Origin: Polyangia bacterium
GTDB taxonomy: Bacteria > Myxococcota_A > Polyangia > Nannocystales > Nannocystaceae
DNA: 64,000 nucleotides
Direction of reading: 5' to 3'
Assembly: GCA_030429545.1 (NCBI GenBank)
Contig: JAUIFF010000008.1
Coordinates: 1 to 64,000, forward strand
Numbering within the stretch: the stretch's first letter is position 1; every line of letters begins with the position of its first letter. The notes under the pieces are model-generated. The model worked only from the letters and a program-made list of their open reading frames with translations, made no database searches and was not told the DNA's origin. Positions 17,911 through 27,302 of this stretch are shown here, one piece after another. The translations under genes were made by a program, and so were the position numbers.

Positions 17911-18350
17911 CGATTTCTCGGCTCGGACTCACAACACCAGCACGGGCCTTGGACAAAGTCCTTGACCGGTCTGAAGTCATTGCGACACTGCCAAATGCCA
18001 GGCCAAAATTGCTTGGCATTTTTAGGGTGTCCTAAGAGGTATGTGTTCCAAAAACGGATATCCTCGGTGCCTTAGTGCACCTAGGGAGTCGTCGACCCTA
18101 ATTCGAAATCCTAACCGGAAAGCCAAAAAGACGGCGCGACCCTTCAGCCGAAACAACCCTTCCCGCCCTTCGAATAGCGGAGGATTTTTGGGCTGGGTGC
18201 GAGTGCGAAGCGGCGAAGCTGTAGTGGGCCTACTGCGAGTCTCGGGCCGCAGCCAGAGTCTCGGGCCAGCCAGCCCAAAAGACCCGCGCCCACTCGCTCT
18301 CACTCCGAGTTGCTCTCGGGCTGCATCCAGCCCAAAAGACTCACACTCGG
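17911..18350. other. Spacer carrying one copy of the TTTTTGGGC...GCCCAAAA repeat element
   Basis: No gene seen. At 18186-18196 TTTTGGGCTGG pairs with CCAGCCCAAAA at 18270-18280, giving a ~95-bp element with inverted ends; CCAGCCCAAAA occurs again near 18328. Its interior (GCGAAGCTGTAGTGGGCCTACTGCGAG) matches the array at 40.7-41.1 kb, so this is a dispersed family. Confidence 0.7.
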
Positions 18351-19205
18351 CTACGAACATTCGCGCAGGGCCGCGGTATAGGCCTCGGTCAACAACGCTG
18401 CGATGGCACGTGCCCGGCTTTTTTGAATGTTGTGGCCCCCGCTGGGGAAGATCATCGAGCGTGCATCGGTAAACTCCTGGGCCATTTCGCGGGGAATTTC
18501 TGGCTCGATCAAGCGGTCGTCGACGGCTGCGGTGACAACCGTTTTGCAAGTGATTTGGCTGGGTAGCTGGCGCAGCTCGGTGAACTTGATGGCACCGATA
18601 ATCCTCGCGTGGATTTCGATTTCATCGCGGGTGAGGGCTTCGGTGCCCTTGCGAAATCCCATGCGGGCGTAGGCCCTGCGGGTGGTCTTGACCAGGGGTC
18701 GGGCGAGGCCCGGGACGCGCAACAGCCCGACGTTGACCTGCATCACCCACGGCGGAACCACCATGCCTCGGTGCCGGCGCAGGCCGACGCTGGCGATGAG
18801 GCCCAGGGCACGTACGCGTTCGGGCGCCAGGGCTGCAGTTGTCATCGCTGCGGGGCCGCCCATCGAATGACCGACCACGCAAAATGTTTCAATACCCAAT
18901 GCGCTTGCACATGCAAGTATGATGCGGGCACGGGCCTCGGGCGTCGCCGGGTACGGACGTTCGCCGGCGGCCCGGTAGTTGCTACCAAACCCCGGGAACT
19001 CGAGCCGGATGACACGAAACTGTTGGCATAATAGCGGCGCGAGGTAGCGGAAGTCGGTGACCGAACCGGGCACACCGTGGACCAGTACCAGCGCCGGCGC
19101 CTTCGCGGGACCCTCGTCGGTGTAACTCAACAATCGCCCTTCAGCCTCACACCATTGCACGGGAGGATCGCTTGGCGTCACCGGCTTTTCGAGGGGAAAT
19201 CGCAT
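18351..19205 (-). CDS. Alpha/beta hydrolase
   Basis: A 284-residue hydrolase without a signal peptide. It has the oxyanion motif LVHGVPGS near residue 40, the nucleophile elbow VVGHSMGGPA near residue 115, the acid DDRLIEPE and the histidine GGHNIQ near the end: a complete Ser-Asp-His triad for the family. The fold fits small-molecule esterases, epoxide or haloalkane hydrolases, or C-C hydrolases; nothing in the sequence fixes the substrate. The start is set at ATG 19205. A longer frame to 19343 would add residues without homology-like features. It is divergent from the M3 peptidase gene. Confidence 0.8.
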   Translation of the reverse strand: MRFPLEKPVTPSDPPVQWCEAEGRLLSYTDEGPAKAPALVLVHGVPGSVTDFRYLAPLLCQQFRVIRLEFPGFGSNYRAAGERPYPATPEARARIILACASALGIETFCVVGHSMGGPAAMTTAALAPERVRALGLIASVGLRRHRGMVVPPWVMQVNVGLLRVPGLARPLVKTTRRAYARMGFRKGTEALTRDEIEIHARIIGAIKFTELRQLPSQITCKTVVTAAVDDRLIEPEIPREMAQEFTDARSMIFPSGGHNIQKSRARAIAALLTEAYTAALRECS

Positions 19206-19566
19206 CGCGTAGGTGCCAGAACCATGCCAGAAACCCTGGCAAATAGCTGCACAAACATTGATTTTCGACGTAGCTTCGACGGACTTGGGGTTGCCAGACG
19301 TGTGAGGCTCCTCGTCGCGGCAAAAAAGGTGTACTACCATCAATAACGCGTAGCGGCCCCATCGAGCTGGCTGCCCAACAGGGCTGGCGCCGGCTCGACG
19401 AAACCGATCCAGGCCATTGATGTTTCAAGCAAAATTCGACGGGGTTGTGACTCAACGCGGGCTCCTCCAGAGGTTTCGCCGACCCGTCGACGCCGGCGTG
19501 ACCCAACGCCTAGTGGTAATTTGGCAAGCAGCGGTAAAGTCCGCCGGCAAAGTCGAGTCGTTTCCC
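19206..19566. other. Divergent spacer, no features recognised
   Basis: About 360 bp between the start of the hydrolase gene (minus) and the M3 peptidase gene (plus). It should contain both promoters, but I cannot assign -35/-10 boxes or an operator with confidence. Confidence 0.4.
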
Positions 19567-21759
19567 ATGCTCAACAACCGGTCGTTCGTTTTATCCGCCT
19601 GCCTCACGCTCATGGTCGCCGCCTGTACGGCACCACAAAATCAGCAGCCCAAGCAATCCGACAAGGCCGTGAGCCAAAAACCCCCGGTGGAGAAGCAAGC
19701 CGTGACCAACAATCCTCTGATGGCCGAGTGGCAAGGTCCGCACGGCGGTGTGCCGGCGTTTGACAAGGCCCAGCTCAAGGACCTCGAAGCCGCGATGGAC
19801 CAGGCGATCGCCCTGCACTTGGAAGAGATCGATGCGATCGCCAACGACCCGGCCCCGGCCACGTTTGCAAACACGATCGTCGCCATGGAAAAGGCCGGCA
19901 AGGTGATCGACCGCGTCCGCGTGTATCGTGGGATTTGGTCGTCGAACATGTCGACCCCCGAGTTTCGTGAGATCGACAAACGCCTCGCGCCGAAAATCTC
20001 CGACTACTACACCAAGATCGTTCAAAACGAGAAGCTGTTTGCCCGCATCAAGACCGTCTACGAGAGCCCGGAGCTCAAAAACCAACCGGCCGATGAGCAG
20101 CGGTTGGTGCGGCTTGTCTACGACCAATTTGCCCGGCAGGGGGCAACCCTCGAAGGCGCCAAAAAGCAGCGCTACGCGACGATCCAAAAACGGCTTGCCG
20201 AGCTTCACCAACAGTTTGGCAACAACGTGCTGGCCGACGAAGAAAAGTACGTCGTGTTCTTAGAAGAAAACCAGCTCGGTGGATTGCCGGATTCGGTCAA
20301 GGCCGCAGCTGCGGCCGCTGCCGCTGAGCGGGGCAAACCTGGGAAGTGGGCGGTGACCAACACGCGTTCGTCGATGGATCCGTTTTTGACGTATTCCGAC
20401 GAACGGGAGCTGCGGGAGCAGGTGTGGCGCAACTACTACAACCGCGGAGACAACGGTGATGCCAACGACAACAACGCCCTCATTGCCGAGATTCTCAAGC
20501 TGCGTGATGAGCGGGTCAAACTCCTAGGTTACCCCAACTACGCCACTTGGCGGCTCGAGGACCGGATGGCCAAGACCCCGGCGCGCGCCACCGAGTTGAT
20601 GGAAGCGGTGTGGCCCAAGGCCGTTGCCCGGGTCAAAGAAGAAGTCGCCGACATGCAAAAGGTCGCCGACCGTGAACTCGGCAAGGGCAAGATCAAGATC
20701 GAACCCTGGGACTACCGCTACTACGCCGACAAGGTTCGCAAAGACAAGTACGCCCTCGATTCGGACGAGGTCAAACAATACCTCCAGCTCGACAAACTGC
20801 GCGAGGCCATGTTTATGGTCGCCGGTGACTTGTTTGGGTTCAAGTTCACACCTGTCCCTGACGGCAGCGTTCCGGTGTTTCACCCCGACGTCAAGGTTTG
20901 GGAGGTCACCGACCGCGACAGTGGCAAACACATCGGCCTGTGGTACCTCGACCCGTTTGCCCGCAAGGGCAAGCGCTCGGGCGCGTGGGCCACGAGTTAC
21001 CGTGGACATACAACTTTTGAGGGCGAGCGCACGGTCTTAAGCTCCAACAACTCCAACTTCATCAAGGGGGCCGAGGGCGAGCCTGTGCTGATTTCGTGGG
21101 ATGACGCCAGCACCTACTTCCACGAATTTGGCCATGCCTTGCACGCCCTTTCGTCGAATGTGAAATACCCAACCCTCAACGGGGGCGTGCGCGACTACAC
21201 CGAGTTTCAATCGCAGTTGTTGGAGCGCTGGCTGGCGACCGACAAGGTTATCGACACCTTTCTCGTTCACTACAAGACCGGCAAACCGATGCCCAAGGAC
21301 TTGGTCGCCAAAATCAAAAAGGCGGCCACCTTCAACCAGGGCTTTGCCACCACCGAGTACCTCGCCTCGGCGATCATGGACATGAAGTTCCACACCACCG
21401 ACCCGGCCGGGCTCGACCCCGATGCATTTGAGCGCGAGACTCTGACAGCGATGGGCATGCCGAGCGAGCTGGTGATGCGCCACCGCTCGCCCCACTTTGG
21501 CCACGTGTTTTCGGGCGAGGGTTATGCCACCGGGTACTACGGGTATCTGTGGGCCGACGTATTGACCTCCGATGCGGCCGAGGCATTTGCTGCCGCCCCC
21601 GGGGGGTTTTACGACCAGGAGCTGGCCAAAAAGCTGGTCGAGCACCTGTTTGCCCCGCGCAACTCGGTCGACCCGGCCGATGCCTACCGGGCATTTCGCG
21701 GGCGCGATGCCACGATCGACGCGTTGCTGCGCGACCGCGGGTTTGCTCCGCCCAAGTAG
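19567..21759 (+). CDS. M3-family zinc metallopeptidase (Dcp-like) lipoprotein
   Basis: A 730-residue peptidase of the thimet oligopeptidase/dipeptidyl carboxypeptidase family. The zinc site is in YFHEFGHALHAL (HExxH, about residue 520). The upstream segment WYLDPFARKGKRSGAW and the late GYYGYLWADV region are typical of Dcp-type enzymes. Unlike cytosolic E. coli Dcp (about 680 residues), it starts with a signal peptide and an LMVAAC lipobox followed by a Gln/Lys-rich linker, so it should act on oligopeptides in the periplasm or at the surface. ATG 19567 is chosen because it places the lipobox correctly. A strong hairpin follows the stop. Confidence 0.9.
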   Translation: MLNNRSFVLSACLTLMVAACTAPQNQQPKQSDKAVSQKPPVEKQAVTNNPLMAEWQGPHGGVPAFDKAQLKDLEAAMDQAIALHLEEIDAIANDPAPATFANTIVAMEKAGKVIDRVRVYRGIWSSNMSTPEFREIDKRLAPKISDYYTKIVQNEKLFARIKTVYESPELKNQPADEQRLVRLVYDQFARQGATLEGAKKQRYATIQKRLAELHQQFGNNVLADEEKYVVFLEENQLGGLPDSVKAAAAAAAAERGKPGKWAVTNTRSSMDPFLTYSDERELREQVWRNYYNRGDNGDANDNNALIAEILKLRDERVKLLGYPNYATWRLEDRMAKTPARATELMEAVWPKAVARVKEEVADMQKVADRELGKGKIKIEPWDYRYYADKVRKDKYALDSDEVKQYLQLDKLREAMFMVAGDLFGFKFTPVPDGSVPVFHPDVKVWEVTDRDSGKHIGLWYLDPFARKGKRSGAWATSYRGHTTFEGERTVLSSNNSNFIKGAEGEPVLISWDDASTYFHEFGHALHALSSNVKYPTLNGGVRDYTEFQSQLLERWLATDKVIDTFLVHYKTGKPMPKDLVAKIKKAATFNQGFATTEYLASAIMDMKFHTTDPAGLDPDAFERETLTAMGMPSELVMRHRSPHFGHVFSGEGYATGYYGYLWADVLTSDAAEAFAAAPGGFYDQELAKKLVEHLFAPRNSVDPADAYRAFRGRDATIDALLRDRGFAPPK

Positions 21760-21782
21760 GTAACTCATTGCGCCTACAACAA

Positions 21783-21808
21783 AGCCGGGCACATGGCCCG
21801 GCTTTTTT
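21783..21808 (+). terminator. Rho-independent terminator of the M3 peptidase gene
   Basis: AGCCGGGC (21783-21790) and GCCCGGCT (21796-21803) form an 8-bp stem with a 5-nt loop, followed by T residues to 21808. It lies between two convergent genes. Confidence 0.88.
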
Positions 21809-21828
21809 GTGGGAGACCCGTGGGCAGA

Positions 21829-22683
21829 TCAATCGATCCCGGCCAGGGCTTTGCCAAGTGGGCCCGGGGCTTGGAAGTTGGGGTCTTGTTCCTTGCCAGC
21901 AGCCCAGATAAACAGGCACGTGTGGTAGGCCAGCCGCACGTAGTTGACAAACGCGAAGTAGGCGACCCAGCTGAGAATCAGCACCGGGACCAACACATAG
22001 CTGAGTACCGGCACCGAATTCATCACAAAGATAAGCCCGCCGGTCATCAATGCCATCACCAGGGCAATCAGCCCACCGATCCAGCTCACCCCGACCTCAC
22101 CGACAGCAATCGTCACGAGGTTGTCGCCGTGGAGTTTTTTGACGCGGGAGATGGCATCGCGAAAGCCCAGGTCTTCAATGATGACAGCCGGGAGGACCAG
22201 AAACGAAACAACTGTCCACAGTCGCTCGACGATGCCCATAATGATCGACCCGATCACGCCGATGATGCCCTTGCGGTTTTCACGGACCCAACTGGTCAAC
22301 AGGCTGACGATTGTGCTGATCACGGCAATCGTCAATATCGCCAGGAAGTTTTGTTTGACATCGGCCCAGGCATCCTTGACCGAGGGTTTACCGCCCTTGA
22401 CCGTGACATCGACCATGTTCACCGTCATGCCCATCATCGCGTAGATCACAAGCATCATGACAAACAGGGTGCCGATACTGATCACGCTGGCGATGAGTTC
22501 ACCAGAATCACCGCTGTCGATGGTCAAAAAGATGCCGAGGCCGCCGCATAGGCATACGCCAAACAGGACAAACAGCTGCAACACCGGGATGACCATGAGG
22601 GCAGATTCTTGGCGGAGCAGGGCGAGGCTGGCGACAAAAAATGCCCAGCCACGGCGCAGAGACTTCATAAAACTGTCGAACAT
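21829..22683 (-). CDS. Multi-spanning membrane protein, DUF6159-like
   Basis: A 284-residue integral membrane protein with about six hydrophobic helices. The opening (SLRRGWAFFVASLALLRQES) followed by VIPVLQLFVLF is reminiscent of DUF6159 proteins, a family of unknown function. A conserved-looking cytoplasmic segment EDLGFRDAISRVKKLHGDN lies in the middle. AAAGG about 7 nt before the ATG supports the start. It converges on the peptidase gene across the terminator. I make no functional claim beyond inner-membrane location. Confidence 0.7.
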   Translation of the reverse strand: MFDSFMKSLRRGWAFFVASLALLRQESALMVIPVLQLFVLFGVCLCGGLGIFLTIDSGDSGELIASVISIGTLFVMMLVIYAMMGMTVNMVDVTVKGGKPSVKDAWADVKQNFLAILTIAVISTIVSLLTSWVRENRKGIIGVIGSIIMGIVERLWTVVSFLVLPAVIIEDLGFRDAISRVKKLHGDNLVTIAVGEVGVSWIGGLIALVMALMTGGLIFVMNSVPVLSYVLVPVLILSWVAYFAFVNYVRLAYHTCLFIWAAGKEQDPNFQAPGPLGKALAGID

Positions 22684-22950
22684 CGGAGACCTTTCGGAGC
22701 GTGCGCCGCATGCAGCGCACGTTCGCCGATCTCACCATGAAAGGGGTTCGGTTGCCAGCCAGATAGACGAGCAACGCCATGAGATGGCGCGCTCGCAGCT
22801 TGTAGGGCCGTTTTCGCAGGTGTTCGGTCCTATCGACAAGTTGTCGTCATCACACGCGTCGGCCGAAGGGCCGGGGCGCGCGTGCGGCAACCGAGCGACG
22901 AAACTTCGTTTGGACCGTGCGAGCAGTCGCGGGCAAAGTCCGGGTCGGAT

Positions 22951-24375
22951 TTACATCCGCACATAGGCGAACTCGAGCGGTTGACCACCAAGTCCGCGAC
23001 TCGGCGGAGAAATCCAGTTGGCAAACTTCCCCGGCTCGTACACCGGCTGCATGATCTCGTGAAGGTAGGCCTGGTCCTGGGGGGTTGGCAACCAGTGTGT
23101 ATGCATCAAGTTCCAGGTGTCCGGGTCGATCAGCTCCCCGGCAGGGTTGAAACTGTGGCCGGCGTAAATCCCATGGTGGCGGTGAAAACGACGGCTCGGC
23201 AACGACAGGCGAAAGTCGACCCCAGTTTTTGCAAGTACACGGTTCCATTTGTTGAGCGCACGCGTACAGTCGCGGATATACTCGTCGCGCAGGACCTCGT
23301 TCATGGCATTGCGCAGGGGAACCTCGCGGGTTTGGAGGCGGCCGTTGTCAACGGTTGTAAGTGCATAGACCCCATCAAGCGCCCGGTGGTCACTGTAGCG
23401 TTGATCCTCTTTGAACCGCCCCTTGAGGCCGTTGGCAAACACCTCGGCGGCATTGCTCGAGATTTCGCCGCCAAACAGGTCGAGGCAAAACGAGAACCAG
23501 TAGTTGATTGCGCGTTGGATAAGCGGGAGGTCGATGCCGCCCTGGGCTCGGGCGTCGCCGTTTGGGTCGAGTTTGGTGAGTTCGGCACTGCGGCGAATGA
23601 TCCGACACAGGCCGGTTTCGCCGACAAACAGGTGAAATGCCTCTTCGGTCAGCATGAACTCGCAACTGCGGGCCAACGGTTCAAACGCACTCTCCTTGAG
23701 GGCTGCGAGTTGGTACTTGCCGTCGCGGTCGACAAACATGGTGAAGCAAAAAAAGCTCAGCCAGTTGTCGCAGGGTTGGTTGAACGTGCCCAAAATCCGA
23801 GGTTTGTCCGGGTCGCCAGAGCGCCGCTCGAGCAACATGTCGCCCTCGTCGCGACCGTCACGGCCAAAGAACTTATGCAGCAAATAGACCATCGCCCACA
23901 GGTGCCGGCCCTCCTCAACGTTGACCTGAAACAGGTTGCGCAGGTCGTAGAGGCTGGGTGCGGTGTGCCCGAGCATGCGCTGTTGCTCGACGCTTGCCGG
24001 TTCGGTATCGGCCTGGGTGACGATCAACCGCCGCAGCGCGGTGCGGTACTCCCCGGGCACGGCATTCCAGGCCCGTTGGCCGGCGAGGTCGCCGGCGCGG
24101 ATCAAACTTTCGCGCCGCTGCGGTGACAAAAAGATGCCCCAGCGATAGTCCGGCATGCGCACGTAGTCGTAGTTGGCCCACCCGCCGCTATCGACCGACA
24201 CGGCCGTGCGCAGGTAGATATCGTTGGGCGCGAAGTCGGTCGGTCCCATCTCCTGCCACCACTCGAGGTATTTGGGCTGCCAGTGGAGCAGGGCCCGGCG
24301 GACCTTGGGGTCGTCGGCAAGGCCGACATTGTTGGGGATTTGATCGTTGAGGTCGACCGCGCAGGCTTGGGGCAT
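22951..24375 (-). CDS. boxB: Benzoyl-CoA 2,3-epoxidase oxygenase subunit BoxB
   Basis: A 474-residue protein, the usual BoxB length. BoxB is the diiron oxygenase that, with the reductase BoxA, epoxidises benzoyl-CoA in aerobic aromatic degradation. The family features are strong: MPDYRWGIFL, QADTEPASVEQQR (metal Glu), NVEEGRHLWAM (Glu and His ligands) and LTEEAFHLFVGE (second Glu/His pair). The ATG at 24375 gives the family N-terminus (IPNNVGLADD); the TTG at 24393 is less likely. No boxA, boxC or benzoate-CoA ligase lies in this window, so the gene is detached from the usual box cluster here. Two exact TGYANNTRCA motifs lie in it. Confidence 0.93.
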   Translation of the reverse strand: MPQACAVDLNDQIPNNVGLADDPKVRRALLHWQPKYLEWWQEMGPTDFAPNDIYLRTAVSVDSGGWANYDYVRMPDYRWGIFLSPQRRESLIRAGDLAGQRAWNAVPGEYRTALRRLIVTQADTEPASVEQQRMLGHTAPSLYDLRNLFQVNVEEGRHLWAMVYLLHKFFGRDGRDEGDMLLERRSGDPDKPRILGTFNQPCDNWLSFFCFTMFVDRDGKYQLAALKESAFEPLARSCEFMLTEEAFHLFVGETGLCRIIRRSAELTKLDPNGDARAQGGIDLPLIQRAINYWFSFCLDLFGGEISSNAAEVFANGLKGRFKEDQRYSDHRALDGVYALTTVDNGRLQTREVPLRNAMNEVLRDEYIRDCTRALNKWNRVLAKTGVDFRLSLPSRRFHRHHGIYAGHSFNPAGELIDPDTWNLMHTHWLPTPQDQAYLHEIMQPVYEPGKFANWISPPSRGLGGQPLEFAYVRM

Positions 24376-24533
24376 AGGCAGGTAACAAAGCAAAGACCAC
24401 GCCCGCGCGTAGAAGTTGAAATAGCAAGTAACTTCAGCCTAAACGTGGCCTAGGCCGCCACTAAAAATTCCCACTGCTACGGATTTTCTCCCGTGCGTTC
24501 GGGGACACCGGGGGCTGTGTCATAGTGGGCAAA

Positions 24534-25601
24534 ATGCGAGCAGCGAGCCGGTCGACCTATCGAAAACTCTCGTTCATGGGCGTATTTGCAATGTGGTTGA
24601 TGGCTACCACTGCTCACGCCCAAACCGAGACCCGGCAACTTACCGTTGCCGTCAAACATGCGCCGCCGTTTGCCATCCAGCAGCCCGACGGCAGTTGGAC
24701 AGGTACCAGTGTGGAGCTGTGGCGGCAGCTGGCCGATGAACTCGCGCTTACCTACCAGTTTCATGGGACAGATCTCGATGACATGCTCACCGGTGTGGCC
24801 GAGCGGCGCTACGATGCCGCGGTTGCGGCCATCACCGTAACGGCTGCGCGCGAACAGCTGGTCGACTTTACCCATCCGTTTTATACCACCGGGCTGGCGA
24901 TTGCGACCTCACCCCAACCCGAGCCGATTTGGCAGCGGGTGGCCGCCACCGTGTGGAACTGGGCATTCGCCGAACTTATTGTTGTACTTGCACTCATTCA
25001 AATGGTGATCGGTGCCTGTGCGTGGCTGGTCGAGCGTCGACACAACGCCGAGCTGTTCCCACACGCGCCTGTACGCGGCATCCTGGCTGGGTTTTGGTGG
25101 GCGACGGTGACCATGACGACCGTCGGTTACGGCGACAAAGTTCCACGCACACCGCTCGGCCGACTCCTCGGGCTGACATGGATGTTGGCCTCGATGGTGT
25201 TGATCGCCAGTGTCACGGCCACGATTGCCTCCTCGCTCACCGTCGAGCAGCTCGACCGCCACATCGCCGGGCCAGGCGACCTCCACCGGTTTTCAGTGGG
25301 CACGGTGGCGGGCACCACCGGCGAGGCCTATGCCGTCGAACATCAGCTGATAACCCGCACGTTTACCGGCGCAGACCAGGCGATTGCCGCCCTAGAGGCC
25401 ACCGAGATCGATGCCTTGATCTGGGATGCGCCGCTGCTCCAGGCCGTGTCGCGCGAACATCCCCAACTCGAGTTGGTGCCCGGGGTGTTTGCCCGCCAAG
25501 ACTATGCAATCGCGGTCCCCGAGGGCAGCCCGCTGCGCGAGCAAATCAACCGGCACCTGCCCGATAAGCTCCAGGCCGTTCATTTTGACCTGCCCCAATA
25601 G
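24534..25601 (+). CDS. Prokaryotic ionotropic glutamate receptor-type potassium channel (GluR0-like)
   Basis: A 355-residue ligand-gated channel. The order is: signal peptide (ending near AHAQ); first half of a periplasmic-binding-type ligand domain, with an Arg in TAAREQLVDFTHPF suited to amino-acid binding; membrane helix 1 (AELIVVLALIQMVIGACAWL); pore loop with TTVGYGD, the K+ selectivity filter; helix 2 (SMVLIASVTATIASSLTVEQ); then the second half of the ligand domain. This is the GluR0 architecture. It should sit in the inner membrane and pass K+ when an amino acid or similar ligand binds outside. The start (ATG 24534, GTG 24525 or ATG 24576) is uncertain. The gene is divergent from boxB. 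Confidence 0.92.
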   Translation: MRAASRSTYRKLSFMGVFAMWLMATTAHAQTETRQLTVAVKHAPPFAIQQPDGSWTGTSVELWRQLADELALTYQFHGTDLDDMLTGVAERRYDAAVAAITVTAAREQLVDFTHPFYTTGLAIATSPQPEPIWQRVAATVWNWAFAELIVVLALIQMVIGACAWLVERRHNAELFPHAPVRGILAGFWWATVTMTTVGYGDKVPRTPLGRLLGLTWMLASMVLIASVTATIASSLTVEQLDRHIAGPGDLHRFSVGTVAGTTGEAYAVEHQLITRTFTGADQAIAALEATEIDALIWDAPLLQAVSREHPQLELVPGVFARQDYAIAVPEGSPLREQINRHLPDKLQAVHFDLPQ

Positions 25602-25755
25602 TCAGCCGTGAAAGATTTCGCGGTCGGCGGAGATTTCCCCAGATCGCAGCCGCCGTTGCCGAGAATTGCGAAACTTCAAGGGCAACTTGGGTGGCGCGGG
25701 GGTTGCAAGTCAGCAAGGTACGGCGAGAGCCCAGCCCCAAAAAAGTTGTTTGTAC

Positions 25756-26175
25756 ATGAAGCGTCGACAAAAAATCAGCGAAATCATGACCCGCGATCCG
25801 GTCACAGTCCACACCAAAAATCGCCTGTCGCAGGTGCGAGAGGCCCTAAAGACCCATAAAGTCCATCACATCCCGGTGGTGAGTGGGAGTCGCTTTATCG
25901 GTCTTGTTAGCTCCAGCGACCTACTGCGGGTGAGCTTTGGCAATACCTACAGCCAGGACGCCCGTGCGATCGATGCCCTGCTCGACACCATGACCATCCG
26001 CGAGGTCATGGCCGAAGATGTCCTCACAGTCAGACCCGATGCGACCGTGCGTGAAGCTGCGGAGAAGCTGGCGACAGGCTCATTTCACTGCTTACCAGTG
26101 GTCGACGAGGAGGGCGACCTCCAGGGGGTTGTGACCTCGACCGACATGATTCGCCAGTTGCTCACGGCCTACTGA
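25756..26175 (+). CDS. Two-CBS-domain protein
   Basis: A 139-residue cytosolic protein made of a CBS pair: ISEIMTRDPVTV...HHIPVVSGSRFIGLVSSSDLL and IREVMAEDVLTV...HCLPVVDEEGDLQGVVTSTDMI. CBS pairs (Bateman modules) bind adenosine nucleotides and act as energy sensors; stand-alone pairs usually regulate a partner. It begins at ATG 25756. It lies about 150 bp after the channel gene on the same strand, which may make it a cytosolic regulator of that channel, but this is only a positional hint. Its stop overlaps the convergent gene by 7 bp. Confidence 0.85.
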   Translation: MKRRQKISEIMTRDPVTVHTKNRLSQVREALKTHKVHHIPVVSGSRFIGLVSSSDLLRVSFGNTYSQDARAIDALLDTMTIREVMAEDVLTVRPDATVREAAEKLATGSFHCLPVVDEEGDLQGVVTSTDMIRQLLTAY

Positions 26176-27302
26176 CCGGTGGCCGGCGTGGCGGCAACCG
26201 CCGTGGCCTCGTCGAGTGCGGCAAGCACTTCGGCCGGGATTTGCTTGTCGTCGAGCTGACGGCGGACGACCGAGAGCAGCCCGTTGAGCTTCGGATTTTG
26301 ATGCACATTCAATGTTTCGTCATCGCAGTAGGTCGCAAAAAAGCCGCGCGAAATGGCGTGGTGACGGGCTTCGTCGGCTTTCCACAGGGCGGCGAGGGGC
26401 AACCCTCCCGACAACACAATGCTAGCTTCAAAGCTCGAAGCCAGTGCACATGCATCGGCCAAAAACCGCATGGCCGTGACCGAAGCGGCGACCGAAGTCG
26501 CCTCGAGGACAAACACCGGCCGCAGCTCAAGTCGCCCTGAGATGGCCCGAATCGGCTCGTAGAGGTTTTTGAAAAAAGACCGTACCTGTTCCCACCGCGG
26601 CATCTTTCGGCGCGAGAGCTCGGCGTTGCGCGAGACCAAAAGCTCTAGTTGCGACAGGAGTTTGAGGTCGGCAAGCAGTTGATCCTCCGACTCAAACAGG
26701 TCGGCCCGTGGCAGCGAGGCTCCGAATTGCTCGACGACTTGGACTTCCTCCGAGGCCGTCAACTTGAGGGTGAGTGGGCTCGAAAAATCGAGTGCCAGGC
26801 CGACATCAAACCCCTTGCGCAACTTGCTCGCCGACTGATTGGAAAGCGAAACGTCGCCCCGACACTGTAGGTAGTTGCGACGCAGCGCCATCACGGCCTC
26901 GCGCAAAATCTCGAGCTCACCAAGGCCCTGCAAAACCGCGGCAAAATAAAGCCGGCGAACCATGCGATGGACCAGCGCCGTCGGGCTCATGGCACTCGGG
27001 ACAGGTATGTCGACAACCAAATAGGCAGGAACGACCGAAGTTGCGTGGGTCTGAGCCTGGCGCGCACCCTGGTAGGAGAGGTACCGCAGCGCCTCGTAGG
27101 TGGCCTCCCGCGCCTGTTTCGGGGTTTGGGTAAGGACCGTGACATGCCGCCGCAGTTGCTGAACGCCGCGATTTTTGTTGAGGGCAGAGATGATCGCCTG
27201 CGAGGCAGAGGAGAGGGTGTTGACGTCGGTGAGCGCCGGCAGGCCACCGGGATGCATGGCGTACAGGCGGGAGATCCACAGGTTGAGGAGTCGGTCGCTC
27301 AT
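26169..27302 (-). CDS. Unknown partner protein of the KAP NTPase
   Basis: A 377-residue soluble protein that I do not recognise. It is largely alpha-helical by residue pattern, with Leu-rich helices through residues 40-250. The middle contains VVPAYLVVDIPVPSAMSPTALV and the end ALWKADEARHHAISRGFF. There is no signal peptide or membrane helix. The ATG overlaps the stop of the KAP NTPase gene by 4 bp (ATGA), so the two are co-translated and probably act in one complex. Its base composition matches the surrounding genome. A role as effector or adaptor of the NTPase is inference. Confidence 0.6.
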   Translation of the reverse strand: MSDRLLNLWISRLYAMHPGGLPALTDVNTLSSASQAIISALNKNRGVQQLRRHVTVLTQTPKQAREATYEALRYLSYQGARQAQTHATSVVPAYLVVDIPVPSAMSPTALVHRMVRRLYFAAVLQGLGELEILREAVMALRRNYLQCRGDVSLSNQSASKLRKGFDVGLALDFSSPLTLKLTASEEVQVVEQFGASLPRADLFESEDQLLADLKLLSQLELLVSRNAELSRRKMPRWEQVRSFFKNLYEPIRAISGRLELRPVFVLEATSVAASVTAMRFLADACALASSFEASIVLSGGLPLAALWKADEARHHAISRGFFATYCDDETLNVHQNPKLNGLLSVVRRQLDDKQIPAEVLAALDEATAVAATPATGQ

